Shown here: one piece after another, positions 23,371 through 32,328 of the stretch | How the letters are laid out: every line of letters starts with the position of its first letter | Position numbering within the stretch: position 1 is the first letter of the stretch | Source: Oscillospiraceae bacterium | Lineage (GTDB): Bacteria > Bacillota > Clostridia > Oscillospirales > Oscillospiraceae | Length of the DNA stretch: 60,594 nucleotides | NCBI GenBank assembly: GCA_902795195.1 | Contig: CADBKF010000005.1 | Location: forward strand, 1-60,594 | Direction of reading: 5' to 3' | Notes under the pieces: model-generated | What the model was told of the DNA's origin: nothing | The model's database searches: none | The model's input: the letters and a program-made list of their open reading frames with translations, nothing else | Made by a program: the position numbers and the translations under genes

Positions 23371-26300
23371 ATGAAAAAAACCACCAGATTGCTCGCAGCG
23401 CTGCTGGCAGTCGTGATGCTGGTGCCCTCTCTCCTGGTGCCCGGCTACGCCGATGCGTCGTTTACCGACGTCAAGGCGGGCTCCTGGTACGAGGAGGCCG
23501 TGAACTATGTCACGGAAAAGGGCTTTATGAACGGCGTCGGCGACGGCAAGTTCGCGCCCAACGAATCTGTCACGCGCGCCATGTTCGTGACGGTTCTCTA
23601 CCGCATGGAGGGTGAGCCCGCTGTCACCGGTACGAACGCCTTTGCTGACGTACCCGATGGCAGGTGGTTCACCAACGCCGTCGTCTGGGCTGCAGACCTC
23701 GGCATCACCAAGGGCACCTCCGCGACGACCTTTGCGCCCAACGCAAAGATCACCCGGCAGGACATGTGCACGATGCTTGCCCGCTACCTGAACGCAAAGC
23801 AGATCGACCTGCCCAAGGGCGAAGAGAAGACCTTCATCGACGCGGACAAGATCTCCGGCTATGCCAAGGAAGCGGTTGCCCTCTGCAGCAGCCTCGGCCT
23901 GATTGCCGGCTATGAGGACGGCAGCTTCAAGCCCGCTGCCACCGCCACCCGCGCCCAGCTCGCCATCATCCTGATGCGTCTGGACAAGGCCCTGGCCGGC
24001 ACGCCTGTCGACCCGGTCCCGATGCCCGCGCAGAGCTTCAACGGCGAAGCCGGTGAGGACATGAACGTCTCCATCAACGCCCCGGAAGGCGCGCTGCCGC
24101 AGGACGCCGTTCTGACCGTCACGCGCATCACCGACGAGGCGGAGCTCTCCTCCCTGCAGGAGAAAGTCGGCCGCACCGTCTATGCCGCAGCGGACATCTA
24201 CTTCTCCAAGGACGGCACTGAGCTGGAACCCGAGAAGGAAGTCGAAGTGCAGATTTCTCTGGACGGCCTGGAGAACATCGAGAACCCTGCCGTGATCCAC
24301 GTGAAGGACGACGGCACCGTGGAGTATGTCAACGACGTGCAGCTGGTCTCCGTCACCCGCGGCGAGGGCAAGGCCCTGCAGTTCTACGCCAAGGACTTCT
24401 CCATCTACCTCATTTCCGATGGCGGCCAACCTCCTATTATCAACACGTATCGCACCACCTATCACTTCCTGAATGAGTTGAACGCAGACGGAACCTCCAC
24501 TCCCTTCCTGTTTGTCAATAAGCACGGAGATGAAGTGGATTACCAGATCATGAAGGATGATGAGCTGCTGGAAGATCCCGGCAAGCCTGTCACCGGTCTG
24601 GAGAAGAATTTCCTTGGTTGGTTTATCGTAGAAAAAACTGACGACACCTATACCTATACCACGGAATCCATCGATTTCACCCAACCGCATCCGAAGAAAG
24701 CAACTGACAGTGATTTGGACGTCTACGTTGCACCGCGATTCGGCGTGGCTTACATCGTCACCTTCTGGGACAATGCAAAGGACGCTGCGGAATCGGAAAA
24801 GCACATTGTCTCCAAGCGCCTGGTCTACAAGGACGACAACGCGGAGTATGCCAGCGTGCGGGTAGATAACCTGACCGTTCCCTCCGCTGCGACGGCAGTG
24901 CTGACCGGCTGGACCTCTGACGACTATAAGGCCGGAGCAGAAACCACCTATAGTCTGACTGAAAAGCCGATCTGGGATGAGGTCTCGGGCAGCTTCAACC
25001 TCTACCCCATCTTCACTGAGGGCCACTGGCTTCGCTTCTACGGCGGTCCCGCAGGCTCCGGCGCAGGCTATCGCCCTGCCATCTTCGTGACGGCGAATAC
25101 CACAGCGGCAGATCTGACGAACCTGGGTACAGTGACGCGGGAAGGCTACGACTTCGCCGGCTGGTACTACGCGGGCAGCGGTGAAGACCCCTATACCGGT
25201 ACGGTAGCCGCCACCAACGCCAGCGGCGCAGCGCTAAATGCTGCTGATCTTCTCCAGCGAGCTCAGGCGGCGGAGACTCGTCTCTACGGCCACTGGACCG
25301 GCAAGCAGGTAACCTACAAGGTCGCCACCTGGTTTGAGAATGCGGACGATGATAATTACAGCTATGGTGAGCTCACGAGTGATACCGGCACTGCCGGTAC
25401 CACCACGAATGTGACTGCAACAGCCGTAGATGGTTTTACCGCAGAAACCATCGCACAGCAGGTCATCAAGGGCGATGGCACCACGGTAGTAAATGTTTAC
25501 TATAAGAGAAATATTTACAATATTTATTTTCATAGTCGTCGTAACAACAATGAAAATTCTCGGATAACATTATTAACTATTACCGCAAAATATGGGCAGG
25601 ACATTCACAATGAATGGCCAGGTGTTAAGGCCGGAACTGAGAGATATGGTTCAGCTTGGTATGTATCTACCAATAATAATGATAGTACTTATGTGTCAAC
25701 TGTAACTACTATGCCTCTTGGCGGCGATGATTATTATCAGATGTCAGCAGGAAACACATGGTTGAATACAAAATTTATGATTCAGTCAATTTCCGGCGAC
25801 AACACATTTAGCCTTTATGTTCAAGCCCCCTATCAAGGTGGCAGAGACTGGCAAACAACTGCTGATGACTATACTCATATCGATGGATTCCGTCTTAATG
25901 CTTACAGTCAAGCTAATGCAAATACCATCAGAAACAATGCCACAGGTGACAATGACGCAGTTTATGAACCTGCCTATACCAGAAGTCCCGCAATTGGAAC
26001 GCAATGGGGACGTGGAAATAGTTATACGTATGAAAATGGTTATTATACGCTTTCCTTCTATTATCTTCGCAACCAGTATTCCATCAGTTTCAACACCCAA
26101 AAGCCCGGCGCCGCTACTCCTGCATCCATGACGGGCATCTACTATGAAGCCAACATTGCAGATGTCAAGGGAACCGAAATTGCTGCCTTGAACCAGCAAT
26201 ATAAAGTAGGCGAAACTAGCGTGACCGTCCAGGGCGAAGGCACTTATATCTTCCAGGGCTGGTATGACAATGCCGACGGCATGGGCGAACCCTTCAATTT

Positions 26301-28773
26301 CAACCAGGAGATGCCCGCCGGCAACATCACGCTGTATGCCAAGTGGGACCGTATCTGGTACCGCATCGAGATCGAGCCCAGAGGCGGCGAGATTCTCCCG
26401 GATGTGAATGAGGTCACCTATACGTGGGTACGGTATGGCGATAAGATCGAACAGTACAATATCCGCCGTGACTATGTAGAGGCCGATTCCAGCTATACCG
26501 GAACGAAATACTATTACTACGAGCTGCTTTCGAAGGACGATCCTGATTTGGATGGAGATGGATACTATTCCGGATACAGAAAAGGATTCTATATCACCGA
26601 AGCGCAGTTGGCTTCCAAAGAGGCTTTCCTGGCAGCATTCCCTGTGTTTGATACGGGCTATGCAGATGCCAACTATCAGATGATTCTGGCTCATGTTGAC
26701 AGAACGAAAGTGTATAAGCGTGCCACAACCGAGGATAACTATGCGTTTGTCGGCTGGTATGACAAATCCACGGATGCGGTTTATGACTTTGACACGCCTG
26801 TCACAAAGGACGTGACAACGATCTACGCCAGATGGCGCCGTGCCGGTCTGTACAGTATCCAGTACCACACCGAGAACGGAACGGTTAAGTCTCAGATCAA
26901 CGGTGAGTTGGTCGCAACTGACAGCAGCTATGCCGACCAGGCAACGACCAAGATCTCCTACCGTCCCACCAACATCACCTCTACCGATAATAAGACCTAT
27001 GTTTTTGTCGGGTGGAAGGTTGCCGATCCCAGCGGCTTTGATCCTAACGATCCCGGCAGCGCCACCTTGAAGGACACCTTGTATGCGCAGGGCGACGACT
27101 TTACCGTGGAAGCAGACGATGCCGACTCCGCCCACTACATCCACCTGGTTGCAGTCTATGAGCTGGCGGAAACGAACCCGGATACCATTCCGGTCACGAC
27201 GATCACCTTTGATCCGAACTTCCCTGCTGGCATTTCCAACAACGGCGTCACAGCAACCACGATCGAGGGTGTGCCTCTGAATACGGCTATCGATCTTGGT
27301 AAGCCCACCTTCACCATTACACTTCCCAACACCGACGACCGCGTAGAATCCATCCCTAAGTACTCCTGCACAGGTTATGATCAGATCGGCTGGAATACGA
27401 AAGCAGACGGCACCGGCGATTTCTACAAAATGACGGATGTGATTGGCGTAGACAATGCTGACCCGAAGGCTAACACGCTGTATGCCGTATGGGCGCGTTC
27501 AAAGTTCTTCGTCTTCCACTCCTCCAGCGGCCTGGTTCAGGCCTTCGAAGTGCCTATCAGCACCTCCGGCTCTGAAACTGTAGTCAGCCCCTTTGACATC
27601 ACCCAGCTGGTTGCAGACGGCTACCTCTATGGTGGTTACTACAAGACCTACGGCGGCGTCAATATGGAAGCCCTGCAGACTGTGATCGATGGCTTTACGG
27701 CAGCCGGCAGCAACGGCTGGACGGAAGGCACTTTGGTCTCCCCCAACTGGACCGAGCTGGCAGAACGGAACACCAGCGCAATGACAGATGTGAGTTTCAC
27801 TGCCTACTCCGGCGCCAGCCTTACCGTAGGTGAGACAGACACGAGGTTCTGGGAAAAGGCAAACGCCTATAACGCAGACGACGGTAAGCGCCCCGATGGC
27901 TACACTGCAGCCGACGTCAATGGCCAAACCATGAAACCCCAGTCCAACACCATCTATTTCCTCAAAGAGGTTCCAGACGATTACCTGCACTCCAAGTACG
28001 CATTTGTCTACACCGTTGATCCGGTCCAGCAGACGAATCCTGACCCTGGTACGGAAGGTGCCATCAAGCTGGATCACTTCTACTACCTGACCGTTGTGGA
28101 TGACGCCTGCTACAAGTCCATTGGATTCCGTTCCGGCGATGACTATGCCGCTGCCGCAGCGCAGACCGAATGGGCCAAGAAGGCAGCCATTACTTCGAAG
28201 TTCACCATCGTGCAGAAGGCATGCCCTTCCTTGGGCATTCCAGAAAGATATGTGTCGATCACGCCGGATCAGTTCTCTAATATTCAGAGAGGCTACATCG
28301 GCTTCCTGCAGGATGACAGTGTGATTGAAAAGACTTCTCTGACAATGCTGCCCTCCTGGCTGACCCTCGATGGCGTCGTTGTTGGCAACGCTCCGCTGGA
28401 TCTCACAATCACCGATAACAACATTACCGCTGAATCTTCCACGCTTCCTGCTAAGAAGCTATATGTGAATATCGGTGGGATCGATTGGTGGACGAATGAC
28501 TCCGCTGAAACACGTATTCAGTTCTATAATGATGCCGGCGAAGGCGGTAGTCAGGTTGTTGCGACGCAAGTCGGAACCAGCAGCTATTACAGCTGTGAGA
28601 TTCCGGAAGGTTACACCAAAGTCAGGATTCAACGTTATGTCAGTGGTGAATGGAAGAATGAAAGCGTAATGGTTGACCTGCGCCAGGATAAAAACTGCAT
28701 CCAGACCTTCTGGACGCAGGAGTATGACAACCAGCCCAATGCCGGCGTAACTTGGAAGACCTACATCCAGTAA
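23371..28773 (+). CDS. Giant SLH-domain surface protein with InlB-type repeats
   Basis: The 1800-residue protein has a signal peptide (MKKTTRLLAALLAVVMLVPS, cleavage near residue 27). Three SLH domains follow, near residues 30-80, 88-148 and 155-212, each with the SFTDV/W-Y/E-A and F-P-N-x-x-(V/I)-T-R pattern. These bind cell-wall polymer and anchor it to the S-layer. Residues 225-350 look like a ZU5-type or beta-sandwich domain. From about 360 onward are repeated small beta modules with the InlB-repeat ending (GWYD.., ITLYAKW, TTIYARW, TLYAVW). There is no LPXTG. Residues about 703-906 are encoded by clearly AT-richer DNA. An adhesin or scaffold role is likely (inference). It lies directly upstream of the PqqD/HPrK cassette. 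Confidence 0.88.
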   Translation: MKKTTRLLAALLAVVMLVPSLLVPGYADASFTDVKAGSWYEEAVNYVTEKGFMNGVGDGKFAPNESVTRAMFVTVLYRMEGEPAVTGTNAFADVPDGRWFTNAVVWAADLGITKGTSATTFAPNAKITRQDMCTMLARYLNAKQIDLPKGEEKTFIDADKISGYAKEAVALCSSLGLIAGYEDGSFKPAATATRAQLAIILMRLDKALAGTPVDPVPMPAQSFNGEAGEDMNVSINAPEGALPQDAVLTVTRITDEAELSSLQEKVGRTVYAAADIYFSKDGTELEPEKEVEVQISLDGLENIENPAVIHVKDDGTVEYVNDVQLVSVTRGEGKALQFYAKDFSIYLISDGGQPPIINTYRTTYHFLNELNADGTSTPFLFVNKHGDEVDYQIMKDDELLEDPGKPVTGLEKNFLGWFIVEKTDDTYTYTTESIDFTQPHPKKATDSDLDVYVAPRFGVAYIVTFWDNAKDAAESEKHIVSKRLVYKDDNAEYASVRVDNLTVPSAATAVLTGWTSDDYKAGAETTYSLTEKPIWDEVSGSFNLYPIFTEGHWLRFYGGPAGSGAGYRPAIFVTANTTAADLTNLGTVTREGYDFAGWYYAGSGEDPYTGTVAATNASGAALNAADLLQRAQAAETRLYGHWTGKQVTYKVATWFENADDDNYSYGELTSDTGTAGTTTNVTATAVDGFTAETIAQQVIKGDGTTVVNVYYKRNIYNIYFHSRRNNNENSRITLLTITAKYGQDIHNEWPGVKAGTERYGSAWYVSTNNNDSTYVSTVTTMPLGGDDYYQMSAGNTWLNTKFMIQSISGDNTFSLYVQAPYQGGRDWQTTADDYTHIDGFRLNAYSQANANTIRNNATGDNDAVYEPAYTRSPAIGTQWGRGNSYTYENGYYTLSFYYLRNQYSISFNTQKPGAATPASMTGIYYEANIADVKGTEIAALNQQYKVGETSVTVQGEGTYIFQGWYDNADGMGEPFNFNQEMPAGNITLYAKWDRIWYRIEIEPRGGEILPDVNEVTYTWVRYGDKIEQYNIRRDYVEADSSYTGTKYYYYELLSKDDPDLDGDGYYSGYRKGFYITEAQLASKEAFLAAFPVFDTGYADANYQMILAHVDRTKVYKRATTEDNYAFVGWYDKSTDAVYDFDTPVTKDVTTIYARWRRAGLYSIQYHTENGTVKSQINGELVATDSSYADQATTKISYRPTNITSTDNKTYVFVGWKVADPSGFDPNDPGSATLKDTLYAQGDDFTVEADDADSAHYIHLVAVYELAETNPDTIPVTTITFDPNFPAGISNNGVTATTIEGVPLNTAIDLGKPTFTITLPNTDDRVESIPKYSCTGYDQIGWNTKADGTGDFYKMTDVIGVDNADPKANTLYAVWARSKFFVFHSSSGLVQAFEVPISTSGSETVVSPFDITQLVADGYLYGGYYKTYGGVNMEALQTVIDGFTAAGSNGWTEGTLVSPNWTELAERNTSAMTDVSFTAYSGASLTVGETDTRFWEKANAYNADDGKRPDGYTAADVNGQTMKPQSNTIYFLKEVPDDYLHSKYAFVYTVDPVQQTNPDPGTEGAIKLDHFYYLTVVDDACYKSIGFRSGDDYAAAAAQTEWAKKAAITSKFTIVQKACPSLGIPERYVSITPDQFSNIQRGYIGFLQDDSVIEKTSLTMLPSWLTLDGVVVGNAPLDLTITDNNITAESSTLPAKKLYVNIGGIDWWTNDSAETRIQFYNDAGEGGSQVVATQVGTSSYYSCEIPEGYTKVRIQRYVSGEWKNESVMVDLRQDKNCIQTFWTQEYDNQPNAGVTWKTYIQ

Positions 28774-28786
28774 ATCATTTGAAAAC

Positions 28787-28813
28787 CCGACGGGGAGCTC
28801 GTCTCCCCGTCGG
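28787..28813 (+). terminator. Hairpin after the surface protein gene (weak terminator or mRNA processing stem)
   Basis: CCGACGGGGAG and CTCCCCGTCGG pair perfectly around five bases, but the next bases are CAGAAAAAAA, not T. It may trim or stabilise the mRNA so that the small genes downstream are made at a different level. Confidence 0.6.
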
Positions 28814-28843
28814 CAGAAAAAAACCGCCTAGAGGAGCAAAAAG

Positions 28844-29239
28844 TTGAAAAAAGCAATCGTACTTGCTGTGTTGATCGCGCTGCTCTGCGTTATCTTCCAT
28901 GGCTGTACCCCTACATCATCCAATAACGGCCAGTCCGAGGCTGACGTCAGTATGCCGACATTAAATCCCAATGCAGGCGAGAATGAAAAGACGCCTGTCG
29001 GGTCTGAGGCGGCATCCCAGGAATCGAATCAGGAACTTCCCCAGGTTGAATCGGTAGAGAATCCCGATACTAATCTTCAGACGCCTGACACGACGGCCCC
29101 AGAATCAACATCCGTCAGCGACGGATCAGATGCTACACTTGAACCGGAAATCGATCCGGAGGATGACGAATCTGATCTGGAAATAGTAACTGAATATGTT
29201 GTCGATGGCGGAGACGGCTTCGGCATTGGCGGGAATTAA
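28844..29239 (+). CDS. Small acidic lipoprotein
   Basis: The 131-residue product starts with TTG behind GAGGAGC. A lipoprotein signal (KKAIVLAVLIALLCVIFHGC) ends at a lipobox Cys at residue 21. The rest is a low-complexity stretch rich in Ser, Thr, Asp, Glu and Pro, as in a wall-spanning linker, ending EYVVDGGDGFGIGGN. No enzymatic domain is seen. It is 70 bases behind the SLH protein and 16 before a 72-residue frame. It could be a surface anchor, or its Gly-rich tail could be a substrate for the maturation proteins downstream; both ideas are inference. Confidence 0.65.
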   Translation: MKKAIVLAVLIALLCVIFHGCTPTSSNNGQSEADVSMPTLNPNAGENEKTPVGSEAASQESNQELPQVESVENPDTNLQTPDTTAPESTSVSDGSDATLEPEIDPEDDESDLEIVTEYVVDGGDGFGIGGN

Positions 29240-29255
29240 AAAGGAGGAAATAAAA

Positions 29256-29474
29256 ATGTATGGCACATATTATTTTCTGACTGAATCAGAATATAATTCA
29301 CTTAGCTCACAATATAACCTTAGTTTACTCGGCGTCTGGACGCTTGTTACTAAAGGCGCCCGAACAGGTTACTTCTGCCCTGTGGGAGATTATGAAGAAT
29401 TATACGATTTACCTCCCCAGATAGAAACTCTCACCGGCTACCTTTCCAATCAGGCTGGTTTCATCTATGCTTAA
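29256..29474 (+). CDS. 72-residue small protein, candidate precursor peptide
   Basis: It follows a textbook AAGGAGGAAATAAAA ribosome site and ends two bases before a PqqD-like gene, so both are co-translated. The sequence is rich in aromatic residues (9 Tyr, 3 Phe, 1 Trp), has one Cys at residue 41, and ends TGYLSNQAGFIYA. There is no signal peptide and no resemblance to a family I know. Small genes in this position next to a PqqD-type recognition protein are often ribosomally made, modified peptides, so this is the best precursor candidate in the cassette (inference). The AT-rich codons match the cassette, not the genome average. Confidence 0.6.
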   Translation: MYGTYYFLTESEYNSLSSQYNLSLLGVWTLVTKGARTGYFCPVGDYEELYDLPPQIETLTGYLSNQAGFIYA

Positions 29475-29476
29475 CT

Positions 29477-29812
29477 ATGAAGTATAAACCTCGTCCGGGA
29501 ATCGTGTTGACGAAGCTTTACGGTATGCATCTGTTGGTCCCCCAACGCAAAGCGCATGCCTATTGCAGTTCGATTCAACAATTACCCGCGTTATGGGCCA
29601 TGACTTGGGATGCGTTCAGTAACGGAAAAACGATCGAGGAATCTGTCCCGGTACATGCTTTGCTCACTAAAAAAACGCCTGAGGAATGCAGAGCCAGCCT
29701 GGAGGAATTCTGCAGTCTGATGGTGGAACGCGGCTTCATGGTTGAGATTCCTGACGATTTATCGGAAGAAACATCCACATCACAGAGCGAGTCTTTTCGC
29801 TCCAATCCATAA
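29477..29812 (+). CDS. PqqD-like peptide-recognition protein (first copy)
   Basis: The 111-residue protein opens with YKPRPGIVLTKLYGMHLLVP, the beta-hairpin pattern of PqqD/RRE domains that bind leader peptides. A helical part follows (ALWAMTWDAFSNGKTIEESV and EECRASLEEFCSLMVERGFM), as in PqqD-type proteins. The 25-residue tail is Ser-rich and acidic. It differs from the second copy (30770-31072), which fits a system with two substrates or two binding sites. Assignment is by pattern only. A terminator follows, so it ends a transcript with the small genes upstream. Confidence 0.6.
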   Translation: MKYKPRPGIVLTKLYGMHLLVPQRKAHAYCSSIQQLPALWAMTWDAFSNGKTIEESVPVHALLTKKTPEECRASLEEFCSLMVERGFMVEIPDDLSEETSTSQSESFRSNP

Positions 29813-29837
29813 TCGGAAATCGGAGCACTTAGAAAAC

Positions 29838-29886
29838 AGCAGCAGGAGCTATGTTGTCATTTGTCACATGGCTCCTGCTGTTATTT
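29838..29886 (+). terminator. Intrinsic terminator splitting the cassette
   Basis: AGCAGGAGCTATGT pairs with ACATGGCTCCTGCT around an 11-base loop, followed by GTTATTT. It separates the surface-protein/precursor part from the kinase part, which has its own promoter. Confidence 0.8.
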
Positions 29887-29913
29887 ACGTGTTACTTCCT
29901 CCGATTTGACTCA

Positions 29914-29942
29914 TTGACAGATGTGTGTTCTTGCGGTATACT
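29914..29942 (+). promoter_or_regulatory. Strong promoter that gives a nearly leaderless HPrK-like mRNA
   Basis: TTGACA at 29914-29919, exactly 17 bases, then TATACT at 29937-29942. The start codon of the kinase-like gene is at 29952, only nine bases after the -10 box, so transcription would begin within about three bases of the ATG. Confidence 0.8.
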
Positions 29943-29951
29943 GTACTTACT

Positions 29952-30764
29952 ATGAAAAACATAATTGACGTTACCCTTTCTGGATTAACCTTCCCCTGTC
30001 ACCTCCGGTATCCGGAAGCCGCTCGATACTTTCCCATGCCAGACCCCGACGCACCTTGTGTCGGGGGTATTCCTGTTTGTCTAACTGACGAGGACTGGAG
30101 TTTTTATCTGAACGCTGGAATTGAGGAAAACGCTCATTCGGAGTACAGTCTACTGACCATGCCGTTTTCCGACGCGCTGATGGACTATAACCGGATGGCT
30201 TTCCATGCGGTCGCCCTTCGCTGGCAGGACAAGGCTTACCTCATCGCTGCCCCGTCCGGTGTAGGGAAGTCGACTCAAGCCCGCTTCCTGCAAGAGCTTC
30301 GCCCTGGTGAATTCGGCGTAATCAGCGGGGACCGCCCCATTCTGGAGTTCCGCAAAAAGGAAACCCATTTCTCTGACGAAATCCAAATAGACCGATCAGA
30401 CTCTACACAAATCCTTTCAAATCCCGAGGGGCATTGGGACATCATTGTTCATCCCTCGCAATGGAATGGCAAGGAGAACTGGTTTGGTGCCAAAGCTGCT
30501 CCTTTGGCTGGCTTGATTCTTCTCCTAAGGGGAGATCAAAATGAACTGATTTCGCTTACTCCGCGTGAAGCTGCCATTCGCTGCTATAATCAAGTAATCC
30601 AAACCTTTATCAGCCCGGATAAAATCCGAAAAGCAGCAGAACTCACTACTCGCCTGCTCAATAGCGTTCCCATCTGGCAACTAACTACGTATCAAGTACC
30701 TGAATCCACGAAACTTTTGGTGAAATCCATATTTTCTTCAAACAGTCAGACAGAAATGGAGTAA
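29952..30764 (+). CDS. HPr-kinase-like protein of a RiPP-type cassette
   Basis: The 270-residue protein has the P-loop IAAPSGVGKSTQARFL with K106 and a following VISGDRPIL segment where HPrK/P has its Mg2+/phosphate residues. It lacks the N-terminal DRTGG domain of true HPrK, so it matches the truncated HPrK-like kinases found in modified-peptide clusters such as the paeninodin group. In that group the kinase phosphorylates the C-terminal Ser of the precursor. The start at 29952 has no ribosome site and lies almost at the promoter start. The AT-rich composition differs from the flanks. The target here is unknown. Confidence 0.72.
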   Translation: MKNIIDVTLSGLTFPCHLRYPEAARYFPMPDPDAPCVGGIPVCLTDEDWSFYLNAGIEENAHSEYSLLTMPFSDALMDYNRMAFHAVALRWQDKAYLIAAPSGVGKSTQARFLQELRPGEFGVISGDRPILEFRKKETHFSDEIQIDRSDSTQILSNPEGHWDIIVHPSQWNGKENWFGAKAAPLAGLILLLRGDQNELISLTPREAAIRCYNQVIQTFISPDKIRKAAELTTRLLNSVPIWQLTTYQVPESTKLLVKSIFSSNSQTEME

Positions 30765-30769
30765 GCTCT

Positions 30770-31072
30770 ATGAAAGATATTCTTCGCCTAGCTGTTGTTT
30801 TTCTTCTATTGTGCGGAAGCAACATTCTCGTTCCATTAAGAGGTGCTGCAAAAGACTGCACGTCTATCTTACCGCTGAATCTTATGGGAAGCGCTGTCTG
30901 GGGCGCCATTTCGGAAAACTACACTCTTGAGAGATTACTTGACACGCTCCACATTTTTTCCAAAGCTCCGGATGAAGAATTGATTGCCAAGATTGACGAT
31001 TATTGTCAGAAGCTGCTCGAGAAGGGGGTTATTATTCCAAAGCCTGAGGAAACAGGGAGCGAAACAACATGA
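30770..31072 (+). CDS. PqqD-like peptide-recognition protein (second copy)
   Basis: The 100-residue protein fits the PqqD pattern: LCGSNILVPLRGAAKDCTSI (beta strands), PLNLMGSAVWGAISENYTLE (helix), then a helix ending CQKLLEKGVIIPKPEE. The LN..G..VW core is typical of RiPP-recognition elements beside lasso and related clusters. The start follows GGAG with 7-8 bases and is five bases after the kinase-like gene; the stop overlaps the next start by four bases, so all are one operon. It should bind a leader peptide and present it to the enzymes. Confidence 0.72.
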   Translation: MKDILRLAVVFLLLCGSNILVPLRGAAKDCTSILPLNLMGSAVWGAISENYTLERLLDTLHIFSKAPDEELIAKIDDYCQKLLEKGVIIPKPEETGSETT

Positions 31073-32328
31073 CTGAAGTCCAAGTTGTGCTGCTGAAACT
31101 GCTGCGCTGTTCGCTGCACGGGGAAAAAGCAAAAGACCCCATGTTAACTGGCTCTCAATGGGAAGAATTACTGAAAGGTGCGGAGCAGCAAAAGATTCTT
31201 CCGCTTCTCCTGAACGCTGCGTTCAGTTTTCCTTCCCTCCATCAACCCGGGATTCAAGGAAAGCCAGCCTTTAGTCTGCGCGATTACCAGAAGGACGCCA
31301 TCACGCAGATTGCCCGGCAATCCAGGCAGGAAAACGAGCTGCTGGATTTGCTGCTGGCGCTGCAGGCGGAAGGGGTTGCGCCGCTGGTGGTGAAGGGGGC
31401 GGTCTGCCGGTCGCTGTATCCGCAGCCGCTGCTGCGGCCGTCGGTGGACGAAGACCTCTTCCTCTCCCGGGAGGAGCTGATCCGCGCGGATCAGCTGCTG
31501 CGCGGGCTCGGGCTCACGCCCGATCAGCCGGACGCTTCTCCGGAGACGGCCTATGAGCTCTCCTATCACCGGCCCAACTCGCCCACCTATCTGGAGCTGC
31601 ACGTGGCGCTGCTTGACCCGGATTCCCCGGTCTTCGGCCCCTGCAACGCGCTCTTCGAGGGCAGTCTGGACCGCGCGGTCGAGCTGCAGATCCAGGACGT
31701 CACCGTCCGGACGCTGCACCCCACCGACCACCTGCTGTTTTTGCTGCTGCACGCCTACAAGCACTTTCTGCACAGCGGCTTCGGCATCCGGCTGATCGCC
31801 GATCTGTGCCTGTTCACCGCGCATTTTTCCGATCAGATCGACCACGCGGCGGTGTTTTCCGCCTGTCAGAGCCTGCGCTGCGAGGAGTTTGCCGCCGCCT
31901 GCTACCGCATCGGGCAGAACTGGCTGGGCTTCGAAGTCCCGACGGTCTGGCAGATCGACAACGTAGACGAAACGCCGCTGCTGGAGGACATTCTGGCCGC
32001 CGGCCTGCACGGCAACGTCAGCCTCGACCGGCTGCACAGCAGCACGATCACGCTCAAAACCGTCGCCGCGGCGCGCCGCGGCGCGCAGAGCAGCCGCGGA
32101 TTGCGCCATGCGCTCTTCCCTGCCGCGGCCGACCTGCAGGGGCGCTACCGCTACCTGCAGAAACGTCCCTGGCTGCTGCCCGTGGCCTGGGTGCAGCGCA
32201 TGTTCGGCTACGCCCGGGAGCTCGGGCGCCGGTCGAACCCGTCGGTCTCGCTGCGCATCGGCAGAGAGCGCGTCCGGCTGCTGCAGCGCTATCACATCAT
32301 TGACGAAACGGAGGACCGCGACTCTTGA
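31069..32328 (+). CDS. NTP_transf_5-type nucleotidyltransferase
   Basis: The 419-residue soluble enzyme shows VAPLVVKGAVCRSLYPQPLL followed by RPSVDEDLFL, the Lys/Pro-Leu-Arg and DxD (D127/D129) pattern of the uncharacterised nucleotidyltransferase family PF14907. That family occurs in paeninodin-like lasso clusters and in capsule loci. It could add a nucleotide or sugar-phosphate to a peptide. The first 270 bases are AT-richer like the genes upstream, while the rest is GC-rich like the genome, so a recombination border runs through the gene. It overlaps both neighbours by four bases. Confidence 0.75.
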   Translation: MTEVQVVLLKLLRCSLHGEKAKDPMLTGSQWEELLKGAEQQKILPLLLNAAFSFPSLHQPGIQGKPAFSLRDYQKDAITQIARQSRQENELLDLLLALQAEGVAPLVVKGAVCRSLYPQPLLRPSVDEDLFLSREELIRADQLLRGLGLTPDQPDASPETAYELSYHRPNSPTYLELHVALLDPDSPVFGPCNALFEGSLDRAVELQIQDVTVRTLHPTDHLLFLLLHAYKHFLHSGFGIRLIADLCLFTAHFSDQIDHAAVFSACQSLRCEEFAAACYRIGQNWLGFEVPTVWQIDNVDETPLLEDILAAGLHGNVSLDRLHSSTITLKTVAAARRGAQSSRGLRHALFPAAADLQGRYRYLQKRPWLLPVAWVQRMFGYARELGRRSNPSVSLRIGRERVRLLQRYHIIDETEDRDS

